From assembly GCF_006494375.1 (NCBI RefSeq), contig NZ_VHIZ01000066.1:1-64000 (forward strand): 64,000 nucleotides of DNA, given 5' to 3'. The notes below the pieces were generated by a model. The model saw only the letters and a program-made list of their open reading frames with translations, made no database searches and had not been told where the DNA came from. The DNA is from Pantoea anthophila. Its GTDB lineage: Bacteria; Pseudomonadota; Gammaproteobacteria; Enterobacterales; Enterobacteriaceae. Below, one piece after another: positions 17,842-25,925 of this stretch (the first letter of the stretch is position 1; every line of letters begins with the position of its first letter). A program made the position numbers and the translations under genes.

Positions 17842-18741
17842 TCAGGTGACGTACTCCTGCAGCACCTGACTCAGCCACTCCATAAAAACCCGCACGCGAC
17901 GCGCCACATTGCGCCGGTGCGGATAGAGCAGGTGGATCGGCATGGGCCTGGCGGGGAAGCGATGCAGCACCTCGACCAGCTCGCCATTTTCCAGCAGGGG
18001 CTGAATGCCGGCCGCCGGCACCTGAATAATGCCTAATCCTGCCAGACAGGCGGCGCGATAGGTTTCGGTGCTGTTCACGGTCACCGCGCCGCCGGTGTGA
18101 ACATAGTGGCACTGCCTGCCATCAAAATATTCAAAGCCCGGTGCGGCCTGGCCCAGCTGCTGGCTGTAGTGGACCATCGCATGCTGCGACAGCTCCTCCA
18201 GCCGGACCGGCATCCCGAAACGCGAAAGGTAGCCAGGGCTGGCGCAGTTGATCAAGGTGTGGGTGCCAATTTTTTGCGCGATCAGTCCCGAATCCTTCAG
18301 CTCGCCGACCCGGATAACACAGTCAAAGCCTTCCCGGATTACATCCACCTGACGGTCACTGCTGCTCAGTTCAATCTCTACGCCAGGGTAGTGCTGCAAA
18401 AATTCCGGCAGGCGGGGAAGGATAAAACCGGTCGCCATCGCGACGGACATATCGACCCGCAGCTTGCCGCTGAGCGTGGCGGGATCGTGCTGGAACAGAC
18501 TGTCCATATCGTCAATCATCGACAGCAGGTCCAGACAGCGATCGTAATAGACCAGTCCATCCTGAGTCAGTTGCACCCGGCGCGTGGTGCGATGCAGCAA
18601 ACGGGTTGCCATTTGATTCTCCAGCGCCTGTATCTGCCGCGATACGCTGCCTTTAGGCACGCCTAAACTCTCCGCCGCGCGGGTAAAACTGCCCATTTCG
18701 GCCACCCGCACAAAAACCTGCATTGCGTGAATTTTGTCCAT
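17842..18741 (-). CDS. yhjC: LysR-type regulator, YhjC (RcdB)-like
   Basis: A LysR-family transcription factor of 299 residues from ATG 18741, the same length and start (MDKIHAMQ) as E. coli YhjC. YhjC has been renamed RcdB after binding upstream of csgD. A GTG three codons earlier is less likely. The DNA-binding helix-turn-helix (SFTRAAESLGVPKGSVSRQIQALE) fills residues 18-41. It stands upstream of yhjD-yhjE as in E. coli and divergent from a short-chain dehydrogenase gene, which it may also control. Orthology rests on similarity plus synteny, and the sequence has diverged clearly. Confidence 0.75.
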   Translation of the reverse strand: MDKIHAMQVFVRVAEMGSFTRAAESLGVPKGSVSRQIQALENQMATRLLHRTTRRVQLTQDGLVYYDRCLDLLSMIDDMDSLFQHDPATLSGKLRVDMSVAMATGFILPRLPEFLQHYPGVEIELSSSDRQVDVIREGFDCVIRVGELKDSGLIAQKIGTHTLINCASPGYLSRFGMPVRLEELSQHAMVHYSQQLGQAAPGFEYFDGRQCHYVHTGGAVTVNSTETYRAACLAGLGIIQVPAAGIQPLLENGELVEVLHRFPARPMPIHLLYPHRRNVARRVRVFMEWLSQVLQEYVT

Positions 18742-18765
18742 GTTGTTCACCGATTGTTGTTTTTA

Positions 18766-18792
18766 TTGAAACAGTGATGCGCTTTTTATACT
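18766..18792 (+). promoter_or_regulatory. Candidate promoter of the short-chain dehydrogenase gene
   Basis: TTGAAA (18766-18771) and TATACT (18787-18792), separated by 15 bp, a short spacing. They lie in the 115-bp gap between the divergent regulator and the dehydrogenase gene. Confidence 0.4.
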
Positions 18793-18856
18793 GTTTATAG
18801 ATCAATAATTCGCGAATATCCTTAACACGTGTTCAACTTTTCAACAGGTGTGAGAG

Positions 18857-19615
18857 ATGAATCAGAAAGTTGCGTTAATTACCGGTGCAAATCGCGGTTT
18901 AGGCCGTAACGGCGCGTTAAAACTGGCTGCCAGAGGCACCGATATCATTCTGACCTACCGCACTCATGCCGATGAGGCGCAGGCGGTTGTCAAAGAGATT
19001 GAGGCGATGGGACGGCGTGCAGTGGCGCTGGCGCTGGATGTCGGCGACACCGGTCAGTTCGATCGCTTTGTCGGGCAGGTGAAAGAGGCCCTGCAGCAGC
19101 AGTGGCAGCGGGATCGCTTTGACTATTTAGTGAACAACGCCGGGCACGGTCACTATAAGCCGTTTACCGATACCACGGAGGCGGAATTTGACGCCCTGGT
19201 GAATGTCCATTTCAAAGGTCCCTATTTTCTGACCCAGAAGCTGCTGCCGCTGATCAACGACGGAGGCCGCATCCTGAACATCTCCAGCGGTCTGACCCGG
19301 CTGGTCTATCCGGGCTCTGCGACCTATGCATCGATGAAAGGGGCGATGGAGGTGCTGACCCGCTATCAGGCGAAGGAGCTGGGGGCGAGACGGATTCGGG
19401 TCAATATTCTGGCACCCGGGGCGATAGAAACGGACTTCGGCGGAGGCCGGGTTCGTGACACCCGGGAGATTAACGATCAGATTGCTGCACTGACGGCGCT
19501 GGGCCGGGTGGGATTACCGGACGACATCGGCGATGCCATCAGCGCGATTCTCAGTGATGAAACCGGCTGGATCACCGCGCAGCGCATCGAAGCCTCAGGC
19601 GGGCAGGGCATTTAA
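18857..19615 (+). CDS. Short-chain dehydrogenase/reductase
   Basis: A 252-residue classical SDR oxidoreductase with a Rossmann fold. The cofactor motif TGANRGLG is at residues 9-16, NNAG at 93-96, and the catalytic Ser-Tyr-Lys set at S143/S144, Y157 and K161 (YASMK). A basic residue after the glycine motif (R13) and R35 suggest NADP(H). The substrate is unknown. Divergent transcription from a LysR gene suggests that it is the regulator's target. No other pathway gene adjoins it; convergent phzF-like gene follows 46 bp later. Confidence 0.9.
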   Translation: MNQKVALITGANRGLGRNGALKLAARGTDIILTYRTHADEAQAVVKEIEAMGRRAVALALDVGDTGQFDRFVGQVKEALQQQWQRDRFDYLVNNAGHGHYKPFTDTTEAEFDALVNVHFKGPYFLTQKLLPLINDGGRILNISSGLTRLVYPGSATYASMKGAMEVLTRYQAKELGARRIRVNILAPGAIETDFGGGRVRDTREINDQIAALTALGRVGLPDDIGDAISAILSDETGWITAQRIEASGGQGI

Positions 19616-19661
19616 CCCCCCGGTGGCATCGCGGCAGACCGGCCCGCCGATGCCGCCAGCC

Positions 19662-20510
19662 TTACAGCGCGATCGTGCCGTCGATGACGGTGACGGTATG
19701 GCCGCCAATCCAGATCGTGCCACTATCGAAGGTCACCTTTACCCGACCGGCACGCTGCAGCGCCGTGCCCTGACGCACACGATAGCCTGTGGTCTGTCCC
19801 GCCATGGCAAAATAACGTGCCAGACAGGCGTTGGCACTGCCCGTCACCGGATCTTCGGTCAGGCTGCCATTCTCGACCAGCAGGGCGCGTACTTCATACT
19901 GCTCCTCTTCTCCCTGCGGCAGGCGACCAAATACCATTATCCCCGATACGTCCGCCTGTTTAAGCAGACGCTCGAGTTCGCTGACGCTGGGCTGCAGCGC
20001 CAGCACCGCGTCGGCGCTGGTCATCGGCACCAGCAGCCAGCGGATACCCATATCAACCACCGTCGGGCTTTGCGTCAGATCGAAAGCCTCGCTGTTTAAC
20101 GCTTTCGCCATCAGCGCATCCTGCCAGGGTGTCAGCGTGGCAGCCGGGGCGGCAAACGCCAGTTCACCCGTCTCATTAATCTTCACCGTGACGTTACCGA
20201 CGCCGCACTCCTGCACAATCTCGCCGGGTGTGCGGGTTGGCCAGCCGGCCTCCAGCAGGGCGTGCGCCGTACCCAGTGTGGGATGACCGGCAAACGGCAG
20301 CTCGCCTTCAACGGTAAAAATGCGCACCCGATAGTCGGCTTCCGCATGCTCAGGCGGCAGCACAAAGGTGGTCTCCGACAGGTTAGTCCAGCGGGCAATG
20401 GCGGCCAGCTGGCTGTCGCTTAACCCCTGCGCATCCATGATGACCGCCAGCGGATTGCCGTTAAAGGCTGATGAGGTAAACACATCGACTTGCTTAAACG
20501 CGACCTGCAT
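19662..20510 (-). CDS. PhzF-family protein (isomerase-like)
   Basis: A 282-residue protein of the PhzF/diaminopimelate-epimerase-like fold, similar to E. coli YddE. The family's catalytic glutamate is present as E46 in NLSETTF, and the conserved FAGHPTLGTA and DPVTGSANACL segments are visible (about residues 74-83 and 208-218). Phenazine PhzF isomerises a dihydro-anthranilate intermediate. No other phenazine genes are near, so the substrate here is unknown. The ATG follows AAGGAG. It is divergent from the glutathione transferase gene. Confidence 0.88.
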   Translation of the reverse strand: MQVAFKQVDVFTSSAFNGNPLAVIMDAQGLSDSQLAAIARWTNLSETTFVLPPEHAEADYRVRIFTVEGELPFAGHPTLGTAHALLEAGWPTRTPGEIVQECGVGNVTVKINETGELAFAAPAATLTPWQDALMAKALNSEAFDLTQSPTVVDMGIRWLLVPMTSADAVLALQPSVSELERLLKQADVSGIMVFGRLPQGEEEQYEVRALLVENGSLTEDPVTGSANACLARYFAMAGQTTGYRVRQGTALQRAGRVKVTFDSGTIWIGGHTVTVIDGTIAL

Positions 20511-20618
20511 GGTGACTCCTTGCTGAGGGTGTTCAGGGTGGCCTTTTCTCTGCCAGATGATTGCTTATAACAGCTAACAGCGTTATCAATAAGTTAAAGA
20601 TTCTACCGGAGACTCTGC

Positions 20619-21242
20619 ATGCTAACGATCCTGGGACGCGCCTCCTCAATCAACGTGCGCAAAGTATTATGGCTGTGTGACGAGCTGGATCTGGATTACC
20701 AGCGCGAAGAGTGGGGCGACGGTTTCCGCTCCACTCATCTGCCGGAATTCATGGCACTCAATCCGAATGCGATGGTGCCGGTGCTGAAAGATGATGACTT
20801 AGTCATCTGGGAATCTAACGCCATCCTGCGCTATCTGGCGAATGCCTATGGCGGCGAGTGGCTTTATCCGCCTAATCCGCAGGCGCGTGCACCGGTCGAT
20901 CAGTGGATGGACTGGCAGGCCACAGAACTGAATACCTCCTGGCGCTACGCTTTCATGTCGCTGGTAAGAAACTCTCCGGCTCATCAGGATCCGCGCCTGC
21001 TGGCAGCGGCCTGCAAAGGCTGGGCGCACACCATGAGCATCCTTAATCAGCAGCTGGAAAAAACCGGTCGCTACGTTGCCGGACGCAATTTCACCCTGGC
21101 CGATATTCCGATTGGTCTGGCGGTAAACCGCTGGTTTGAGACGCCGCTTGAGCATCCCGATTATCCGGCGGTTCGCACCTATTACGAGCGCCTGACCGAA
21201 CGGCGTGGTTACACCGTCTGGGGCCGCAACGGGACGCCCTGA
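20619..21242 (+). CDS. Glutathione S-transferase family protein
   Basis: A 207-residue protein with an N-terminal thioredoxin-like GST domain (residues 1-80, GRASSINVRKVLWLCDEL...NPNAMVPVL...WESNAILRYLA) and a C-terminal helical domain (about 90-200, RNFTLADIPIGL). It probably conjugates or reduces small electrophiles with glutathione. Ser9/Ser10 in GRASSINV sits at the usual activating-residue position. CCGGAG precedes the ATG by 7 nt. Its last 34 bases overlap the end of the convergent MocR gene. Confidence 0.9.
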   Translation: MLTILGRASSINVRKVLWLCDELDLDYQREEWGDGFRSTHLPEFMALNPNAMVPVLKDDDLVIWESNAILRYLANAYGGEWLYPPNPQARAPVDQWMDWQATELNTSWRYAFMSLVRNSPAHQDPRLLAAACKGWAHTMSILNQQLEKTGRYVAGRNFTLADIPIGLAVNRWFETPLEHPDYPAVRTYYERLTERRGYTVWGRNGTP

Positions 21243-22696
21243 GCCTCGCCAGCCGGGAGTCCTGACAGTTCACAGGCAATCTCTCCGGCGCGCTGAATCG
21301 CCCGGCTATAGCGCGCATCAAACGGATAACAGCAGGAGAGACGCAGCGCATGGTTGTAACGCTCGCTCAGGGAATAGAGCGCGCCAGGCGTGACGCAGAT
21401 CTGCTCCTGCAGCAGCCGGTCAAACATCTCCGTGGTCTTCACGTTGCCGGGTAACTCGACCCAGAAGACGAATCCTCCGCGCGGCAGCGTGGCGCGGGTG
21501 CCCTGCGGGAAGTAGCGGGCGATCAGTCCCCGCGCCTCATCCAGATTGGCTGCGTAGCGACGGCGCAGGGTGCGCAGGTGGTGATCGTAACCGCCGGACG
21601 CAAGAAACTCCGCCAGTGTTTCTGACAGCAGGGCCGATTCAGCCATCGACGAAACCGCTTTGAGCCGGGCAATTGCGTCGTGAAAACGACCGGCAGCGGT
21701 CCAGCCAATCCGGAAGTCGGGTGCCACGGTTTTGGTGAAGCTGGTGCAGTAGATCACCCAGCCATCGCGATCAAACGCTTTCACAGCGGGCGAGAGGGGC
21801 CAGTCGAACTGCAACTCGTCATACAGTCCATCTTCGATCAGCGGAATGTGGTAAGTATTCACTAACTTTGCCAGCCGCTTCTTGTTTGCCAGCGACATGC
21901 CGCAGCCCAGCGGGTTCTGCACACCGGGCATGGCAATCAGTGCCTTGATGCGCTGCTCCTGCAGCAGCATCTCCAGCGCATCCAGCGACAGGCCATGCTG
22001 CGGATCGGTGGGGATTTCCAGCGCTTTAAGGCCCAGCGACGCCAGTAGTGGAAACAGGAAGAAGTAGGTCGGCGATTCCAGCCCGACACAGTCGCCGGGC
22101 TGCGTGACCGCACGTAATGCCAGCTGCAGGGCTTCCATGCAGCCGTGGGTCAGGGTGATCTCATCGGCAGTCAGCCGCTGTCCGGCGTGCAGCGCCCGGC
22201 GCGCAATCTCCTCCCGTAAGCGCTCACTACCGGGTGGAAGCGCATAGCGCCCGATCAGATTGGGATGACGGCGCAGCAGTGAAGCCGTGATCCGGGCGAT
22301 GCGGGTCGCAGGGAAAAGTTCACTGTCCTGCGGGCAGGCCAGCGAGATATTGATGTAGTCGGGATGGTTCTGTGCGGCAAACACCTTATCAATCAGGTCG
22401 AGTTTACCGCTGCCGGGGTCGCGTACCCGGGTTTTATGCTCACCGTGACGGGTCACGGCGGGCAGCACGCCGCGCACGTAGTAGCCCGACTGCGGCCGGG
22501 CCTCAATCAGACCGCGATCTTCCAGCAGCTGCCAGGCATTCAGCACCGTATTCACACTGACCTGATGGGACTGAGCGACACGCCGGATCGCTGGCAGGCG
22601 TTTGCCAGGTTTCAGCGTGCCCTGGTGGATAGCCTCAGCGAAGCTGTCCGCCAGCTGCTGATAAAGACGCTGATCGGAAGAGGGAGCAAGAGACAC
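21209..22696 (-). CDS. MocR-type regulator (GntR DNA-binding domain fused to aminotransferase-like domain)
   Basis: A transcription factor of 495 residues with an N-terminal GntR winged helix (first about 70 residues, LPAIRRVAQSHQVSVNTVLNAWQLLEDRGLIEARPQSGYYV) and a fold-type I PLP aminotransferase-like domain with the PLP-lysine segment CTSFTKTVAPDFRIGW. It resembles E. coli YdcR. I start at GTG 22696 because GGAGG lies 5 nt upstream, and the longer frame would run through a symmetrical operator. It is divergent from a LysE-type exporter gene, the probable target. Its 3' end overlaps the glutathione transferase gene on the other strand by 34 bp. Confidence 0.85.
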   Translation of the reverse strand: MSLAPSSDQRLYQQLADSFAEAIHQGTLKPGKRLPAIRRVAQSHQVSVNTVLNAWQLLEDRGLIEARPQSGYYVRGVLPAVTRHGEHKTRVRDPGSGKLDLIDKVFAAQNHPDYINISLACPQDSELFPATRIARITASLLRRHPNLIGRYALPPGSERLREEIARRALHAGQRLTADEITLTHGCMEALQLALRAVTQPGDCVGLESPTYFFLFPLLASLGLKALEIPTDPQHGLSLDALEMLLQEQRIKALIAMPGVQNPLGCGMSLANKKRLAKLVNTYHIPLIEDGLYDELQFDWPLSPAVKAFDRDGWVIYCTSFTKTVAPDFRIGWTAAGRFHDAIARLKAVSSMAESALLSETLAEFLASGGYDHHLRTLRRRYAANLDEARGLIARYFPQGTRATLPRGGFVFWVELPGNVKTTEMFDRLLQEQICVTPGALYSLSERYNHALRLSCCYPFDARYSRAIQRAGEIACELSGLPAGEAQGVPLRPQTV

Positions 22697-22740
22697 AGTA
22701 GCCTCCGAATTGGATGGGTACAATTGCTGCAAACGTAAAC

Positions 22741-22780
22741 TGTAACCATCACAATAGTGATTTTGTGTCACTGTTACCAT
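22741..22780. promoter_or_regulatory. Symmetrical operator between MocR regulator and LysE exporter
   Basis: A nested palindrome: outer arms GTAAC (22742-22746) and GTTAC (22773-22777), inner arms ATCAC (22748-22752) and GTGAT (22757-22761). It overlaps a weak exporter promoter (TGTTAC, 17 bp, TAGCAT at 22795-22800). MocR proteins commonly bind such sites ahead of the divergent gene. Confidence 0.6.
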
Positions 22781-22830
22781 CCTTTTCCGCGCCGTAGCAT
22801 AGAGTTCTGTCCACTTTCAGGAGCGCCACT

Positions 22831-23418
22831 ATGCTTGATCCCTCTTTCTTCAGTTACGTCACCGTCATGTCGATTACGCCAGGCCCGAACAATCTGTTGC
22901 TGGCGACCTCCGGGGTCAATTTTGGCATGCGGCGCACCCTGCCGATGATGTTCGGCATTTTACTGGGCTGTGCGGTGCAAACGGTGATTGCCGGAATGGC
23001 GCTGGAGGTACTGCTGCACTGGATGTCGGCCATACGCCTGCCGCTGACGCTGGCAGGCTGCACCTATCTGTTGTGGCTCTCCTGGAAGATTTTTCGTGCT
23101 GCCGCCCCCGAAACGCGCACCCGGCCGCAGCCGATGACGCTGCTGGGAGGCGCCTGTTTCCAGGCGATTAACCCCAAAGCCTGGCTGATGGCCAGCAACG
23201 TGGCACTGCTCTACAGCGCCAGCAGCGGCGTCGTCACGGTGATGATCTGCTTCATGCTGCTCAATCTGCCCTGCATCCTGATCTGGGCTGCGCTGGGCGA
23301 CCGCCTGCGCAGCCATCTGCAGATTGCCTGGAAGCGCCAGCTGTTTAACAGCCTGATGGCGCTGTCGCTGGTGGCGACCACCGTCTGGATGATGACCGAC
23401 GCGCTGCAGGCCGCTTAG
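22831..23418 (+). CDS. LysE/RhtB-family amino acid exporter
   Basis: A 195-residue inner-membrane exporter of the LysE/RhtB family with about five to six hydrophobic segments. The family signature near the N-terminus (SITPGPNNLLLATSGVNFGMRRTLP, residues 13-37) and the middle motif GACFQAINPKAWLMA (about 109-123) are clear. It probably exports an amino acid; the exact substrate cannot be told. CAGGAG precedes the ATG by 7 nt. Divergence from a MocR regulator suggests induction by an amine or amino acid. The stop codon overlaps the end of the convergent phosphoketolase gene by 4 nt. Confidence 0.9.
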   Translation: MLDPSFFSYVTVMSITPGPNNLLLATSGVNFGMRRTLPMMFGILLGCAVQTVIAGMALEVLLHWMSAIRLPLTLAGCTYLLWLSWKIFRAAAPETRTRPQPMTLLGGACFQAINPKAWLMASNVALLYSASSGVVTVMICFMLLNLPCILIWAALGDRLRSHLQIAWKRQLFNSLMALSLVATTVWMMTDALQAA

Positions 23419-25799
23419 TCAGGCGCGCCTGGTGCAGTGGCGGATGGCCATTTCCAGTTCTGCACCTCCGGCAGATCTTCGCCATGTTCGCGGACATATT
23501 GGTGATGCGCGGCCAGACGCTGCTGCAAATCCTCCAGCAGCGCGGGATGAGCATCCGCCAGCCCGGGCACGCGCAGAATCGCCTCCTGCGCCAGATGATA
23601 GCGGTCCAGCTCGTTGAGCACCGTCATATCAAATGGCGTGGTGGTGGTGCCCTCTTCATTGAAGCCACGCACGTGGAAGTTGCGATGATTGGTGCGCTGA
23701 TAGGTCAGGCGATGCACCAGCGTCGGATAGCCGTGGAAGGCAAAAATCACCGGTTTATCCTGCGTAAACAGCGCATCAAATTCCGCGTCGGATTTGCCAT
23801 GCGGGTGCTGATCCTGCGTCTGCAGCGCCATTAAATCGACCACGTTTACCACCCGAATCCGCAGTTCAGGCAGCATCTCGCGCAGCAGATCGACGGCCGC
23901 CAGGGTTTCCATGGTGGGCACATCACCGGCACAGGCCATCACCACATCCGGCTGTGCATTATCGGGCGTGGTGCCTGCCCAGCGCCATTCGCCCATGCCC
24001 GCTTCGCAGTGGGTTATGGCACTGGCCATGTCGAGCCACTGCGGCGCAGGCTGTTTGCCCGCCACAATGACATTAATGCGGTCCCAGGTGCGCAGGCAGT
24101 GGTCGCCTACCCAGAGCAGCGTATTGGCATCGGGCGGCAGATAGATACGCACGATGTCCGCTTTCTTATTGGCAACGTGATCGATAAAGCCGGGGTCCTG
24201 ATGGCTGTAGCCATTGTGGTCCTGGCGCCAGACGTGCGAAGAGAGCAGATAGTTGAGTGAGGAGATGGGCTTACGCCAGCCCAGCTTACGCGTGACTTTC
24301 AGCCACTTGGCATGCTGGTTAAACATGGAATCGATAATGTGGATAAAGGCTTCATAGCAGTTGAACAGCCCGTGACGGCCGGTCAGGAGATAGCCCTCCA
24401 GCCAGCCCTGACACTGATGCTCACTGAGAATTTCCATGACGCGGCCATCGCGCGCCAGCTGCTCGTCGTAGGGCTCTGTTCTTTCCAGCCAGGTGCGGCT
24501 GGTCACGTCGAAGACCGGCGTCAGGCGGTTTGAAGCGGTTTCATCCGGGCCAAACAGCCGGAAGTTGTCGCGGTTTCGCTGAAACAGCACGCTGAGGTAG
24601 CGTCCCAGATGCTCGGTGGCCTGCGCCATCTGTGAACCCGGTTCGCCGACCTCGCAGGCAAACGCGGCGAGCTCCGGCGTCTCCAGCTCACGGCGCAGCA
24701 GGCCGCCATTAGCATAAGGCGAAGCCCCCATGCGCTTGTCGCCCTCCGGCGCCAGCGCCTGCAGCTCCGGCTTCAGGCGACCCTGTTCATCGAACAGATC
24801 ATCCGGCTGATAGCTCCGCATCCACGTTTCCAGAATCTGACGATGACCTTTATCTTCACGACAGGCGGCGACCGGCACCTGATGCGCCCGCCAGAAATCC
24901 TCTACTTTTTTGCCGTCGACCGTTTTGGGGCCGGTCCAGCCTTTGGGGCTGCGCAGGATAATCATCGGCCAGCGCGGCACATCGGTCGTGGCGTTGCCCT
25001 GGCGCGCCTCACGCTGGAAGGCGGTGATTTTTGCCAGAGCATTGTCCAGCGCTTCCGCCATCAGCGGATGCATTTTCTCCGGCTCATGCCCGCTGACAAA
25101 CAGCGGTTCATAGCCGTAACCGCTGAACAGCTGACGCAGATCTTCATCGCTGCTGCGACCCAGCAGCGTCGGGTTAGCAATCTTGTAGCCGTTGAGATGC
25201 AGAATAGGTAATACCGCGCCATCACGTTGCGGATTGAGGAATTTGATGCCGTGCCAGCTGGATGCCAGCGGTCCGGTTTCCGCTTCGCCGTCGCCGATGA
25301 CGCAGGGCACCACCAGGTCGGGATTATCGAAAGCCGCGCCAAATGCATGAGAGAGCGAATAGCCCAGCTCCCCCCCTTCATGAATTGAGCCGGGCGTCTC
25401 CGGGGCCGCGTGGCTGGGAATGCCGCCCGGGAAGGAGAACTGTTTAAACAGGCGCTGCATGCCCGCCGCATCCTGGCTGATGTGCGGATAAATTTCGCTG
25501 TAGCTGCCCTCCAGCCAGGTGTTTGCCACCATGCCGGGGCCGCCGTGCCCGGGTCCGCAGATGTAGATCATATTCAGATTTTGCTGCCGGATAATCCGGT
25601 TGAGGTGGGCATAGATAAAATTCAGCCCTGGCGTGGTGCCCCAGTGGCCCAGCAGGCGCGGTTTGATATGTTCCGGCCTGAGTGGCTCGCGCAACAGCGG
25701 GTTATCCATCAGGTAGATCTGCCCGACGGAGAGGTAGTTCGCCGCCCGCCAGTAGCGGTCAAGCAGCGTGAATTCCGGTGAAGCAGGGGAGTAAGACAT
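23415..25799 (-). CDS. xfp: Phosphoketolase (xylulose 5-phosphate / fructose 6-phosphate)
   Basis: A thiamine-diphosphate enzyme of 794 residues, the normal family length. It splits xylulose 5-phosphate, and often fructose 6-phosphate, with phosphate into acetyl phosphate plus glyceraldehyde 3-phosphate or erythrose 4-phosphate. The family motifs GHWGTTPGLN (51-60), YICGPGHGGPGM (79-90), SFPGGIPSH (122-130) and the cofactor motif GDGEAETGP (169-177) are present. I start at ATG 25799 because CAGGAGG lies 7 nt before it and the product then begins like other phosphoketolases; an earlier in-frame start adds 24 residues without support. The gene is monocistronic. It is absent from E. coli K-12, so it is accessory relative to that genome. 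Confidence 0.95.
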   Translation of the reverse strand: MSYSPASPEFTLLDRYWRAANYLSVGQIYLMDNPLLREPLRPEHIKPRLLGHWGTTPGLNFIYAHLNRIIRQQNLNMIYICGPGHGGPGMVANTWLEGSYSEIYPHISQDAAGMQRLFKQFSFPGGIPSHAAPETPGSIHEGGELGYSLSHAFGAAFDNPDLVVPCVIGDGEAETGPLASSWHGIKFLNPQRDGAVLPILHLNGYKIANPTLLGRSSDEDLRQLFSGYGYEPLFVSGHEPEKMHPLMAEALDNALAKITAFQREARQGNATTDVPRWPMIILRSPKGWTGPKTVDGKKVEDFWRAHQVPVAACREDKGHRQILETWMRSYQPDDLFDEQGRLKPELQALAPEGDKRMGASPYANGGLLRRELETPELAAFACEVGEPGSQMAQATEHLGRYLSVLFQRNRDNFRLFGPDETASNRLTPVFDVTSRTWLERTEPYDEQLARDGRVMEILSEHQCQGWLEGYLLTGRHGLFNCYEAFIHIIDSMFNQHAKWLKVTRKLGWRKPISSLNYLLSSHVWRQDHNGYSHQDPGFIDHVANKKADIVRIYLPPDANTLLWVGDHCLRTWDRINVIVAGKQPAPQWLDMASAITHCEAGMGEWRWAGTTPDNAQPDVVMACAGDVPTMETLAAVDLLREMLPELRIRVVNVVDLMALQTQDQHPHGKSDAEFDALFTQDKPVIFAFHGYPTLVHRLTYQRTNHRNFHVRGFNEEGTTTTPFDMTVLNELDRYHLAQEAILRVPGLADAHPALLEDLQQRLAAHHQYVREHGEDLPEVQNWKWPSATAPGAPD

Positions 25800-25880
25800 G
25801 CCTTTTCCTCCTGAGTGTTCAGCTAAAAGATCTCTTAACCCTAATAGAGAAACCCCAGGACGACCAGGCAACCGGCCAAT

Positions 25881-25912
25881 AAAAAAGGCCCCGCTGTGCG
25901 GAGCCTTTTTAT
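25881..25912 (-). terminator. Bidirectional terminator between xfp start and mqo end
   Basis: AAAAAGGC(C)CCGC-TGTG-CGGAGCCTTTTT forms a hairpin with A/T tracts on both sides, 14 nt past the mqo stop codon. It ends mqo transcription (minus strand). Confidence 0.85.
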
Positions 25913-25925
25913 CAGCGGTGCGGAA

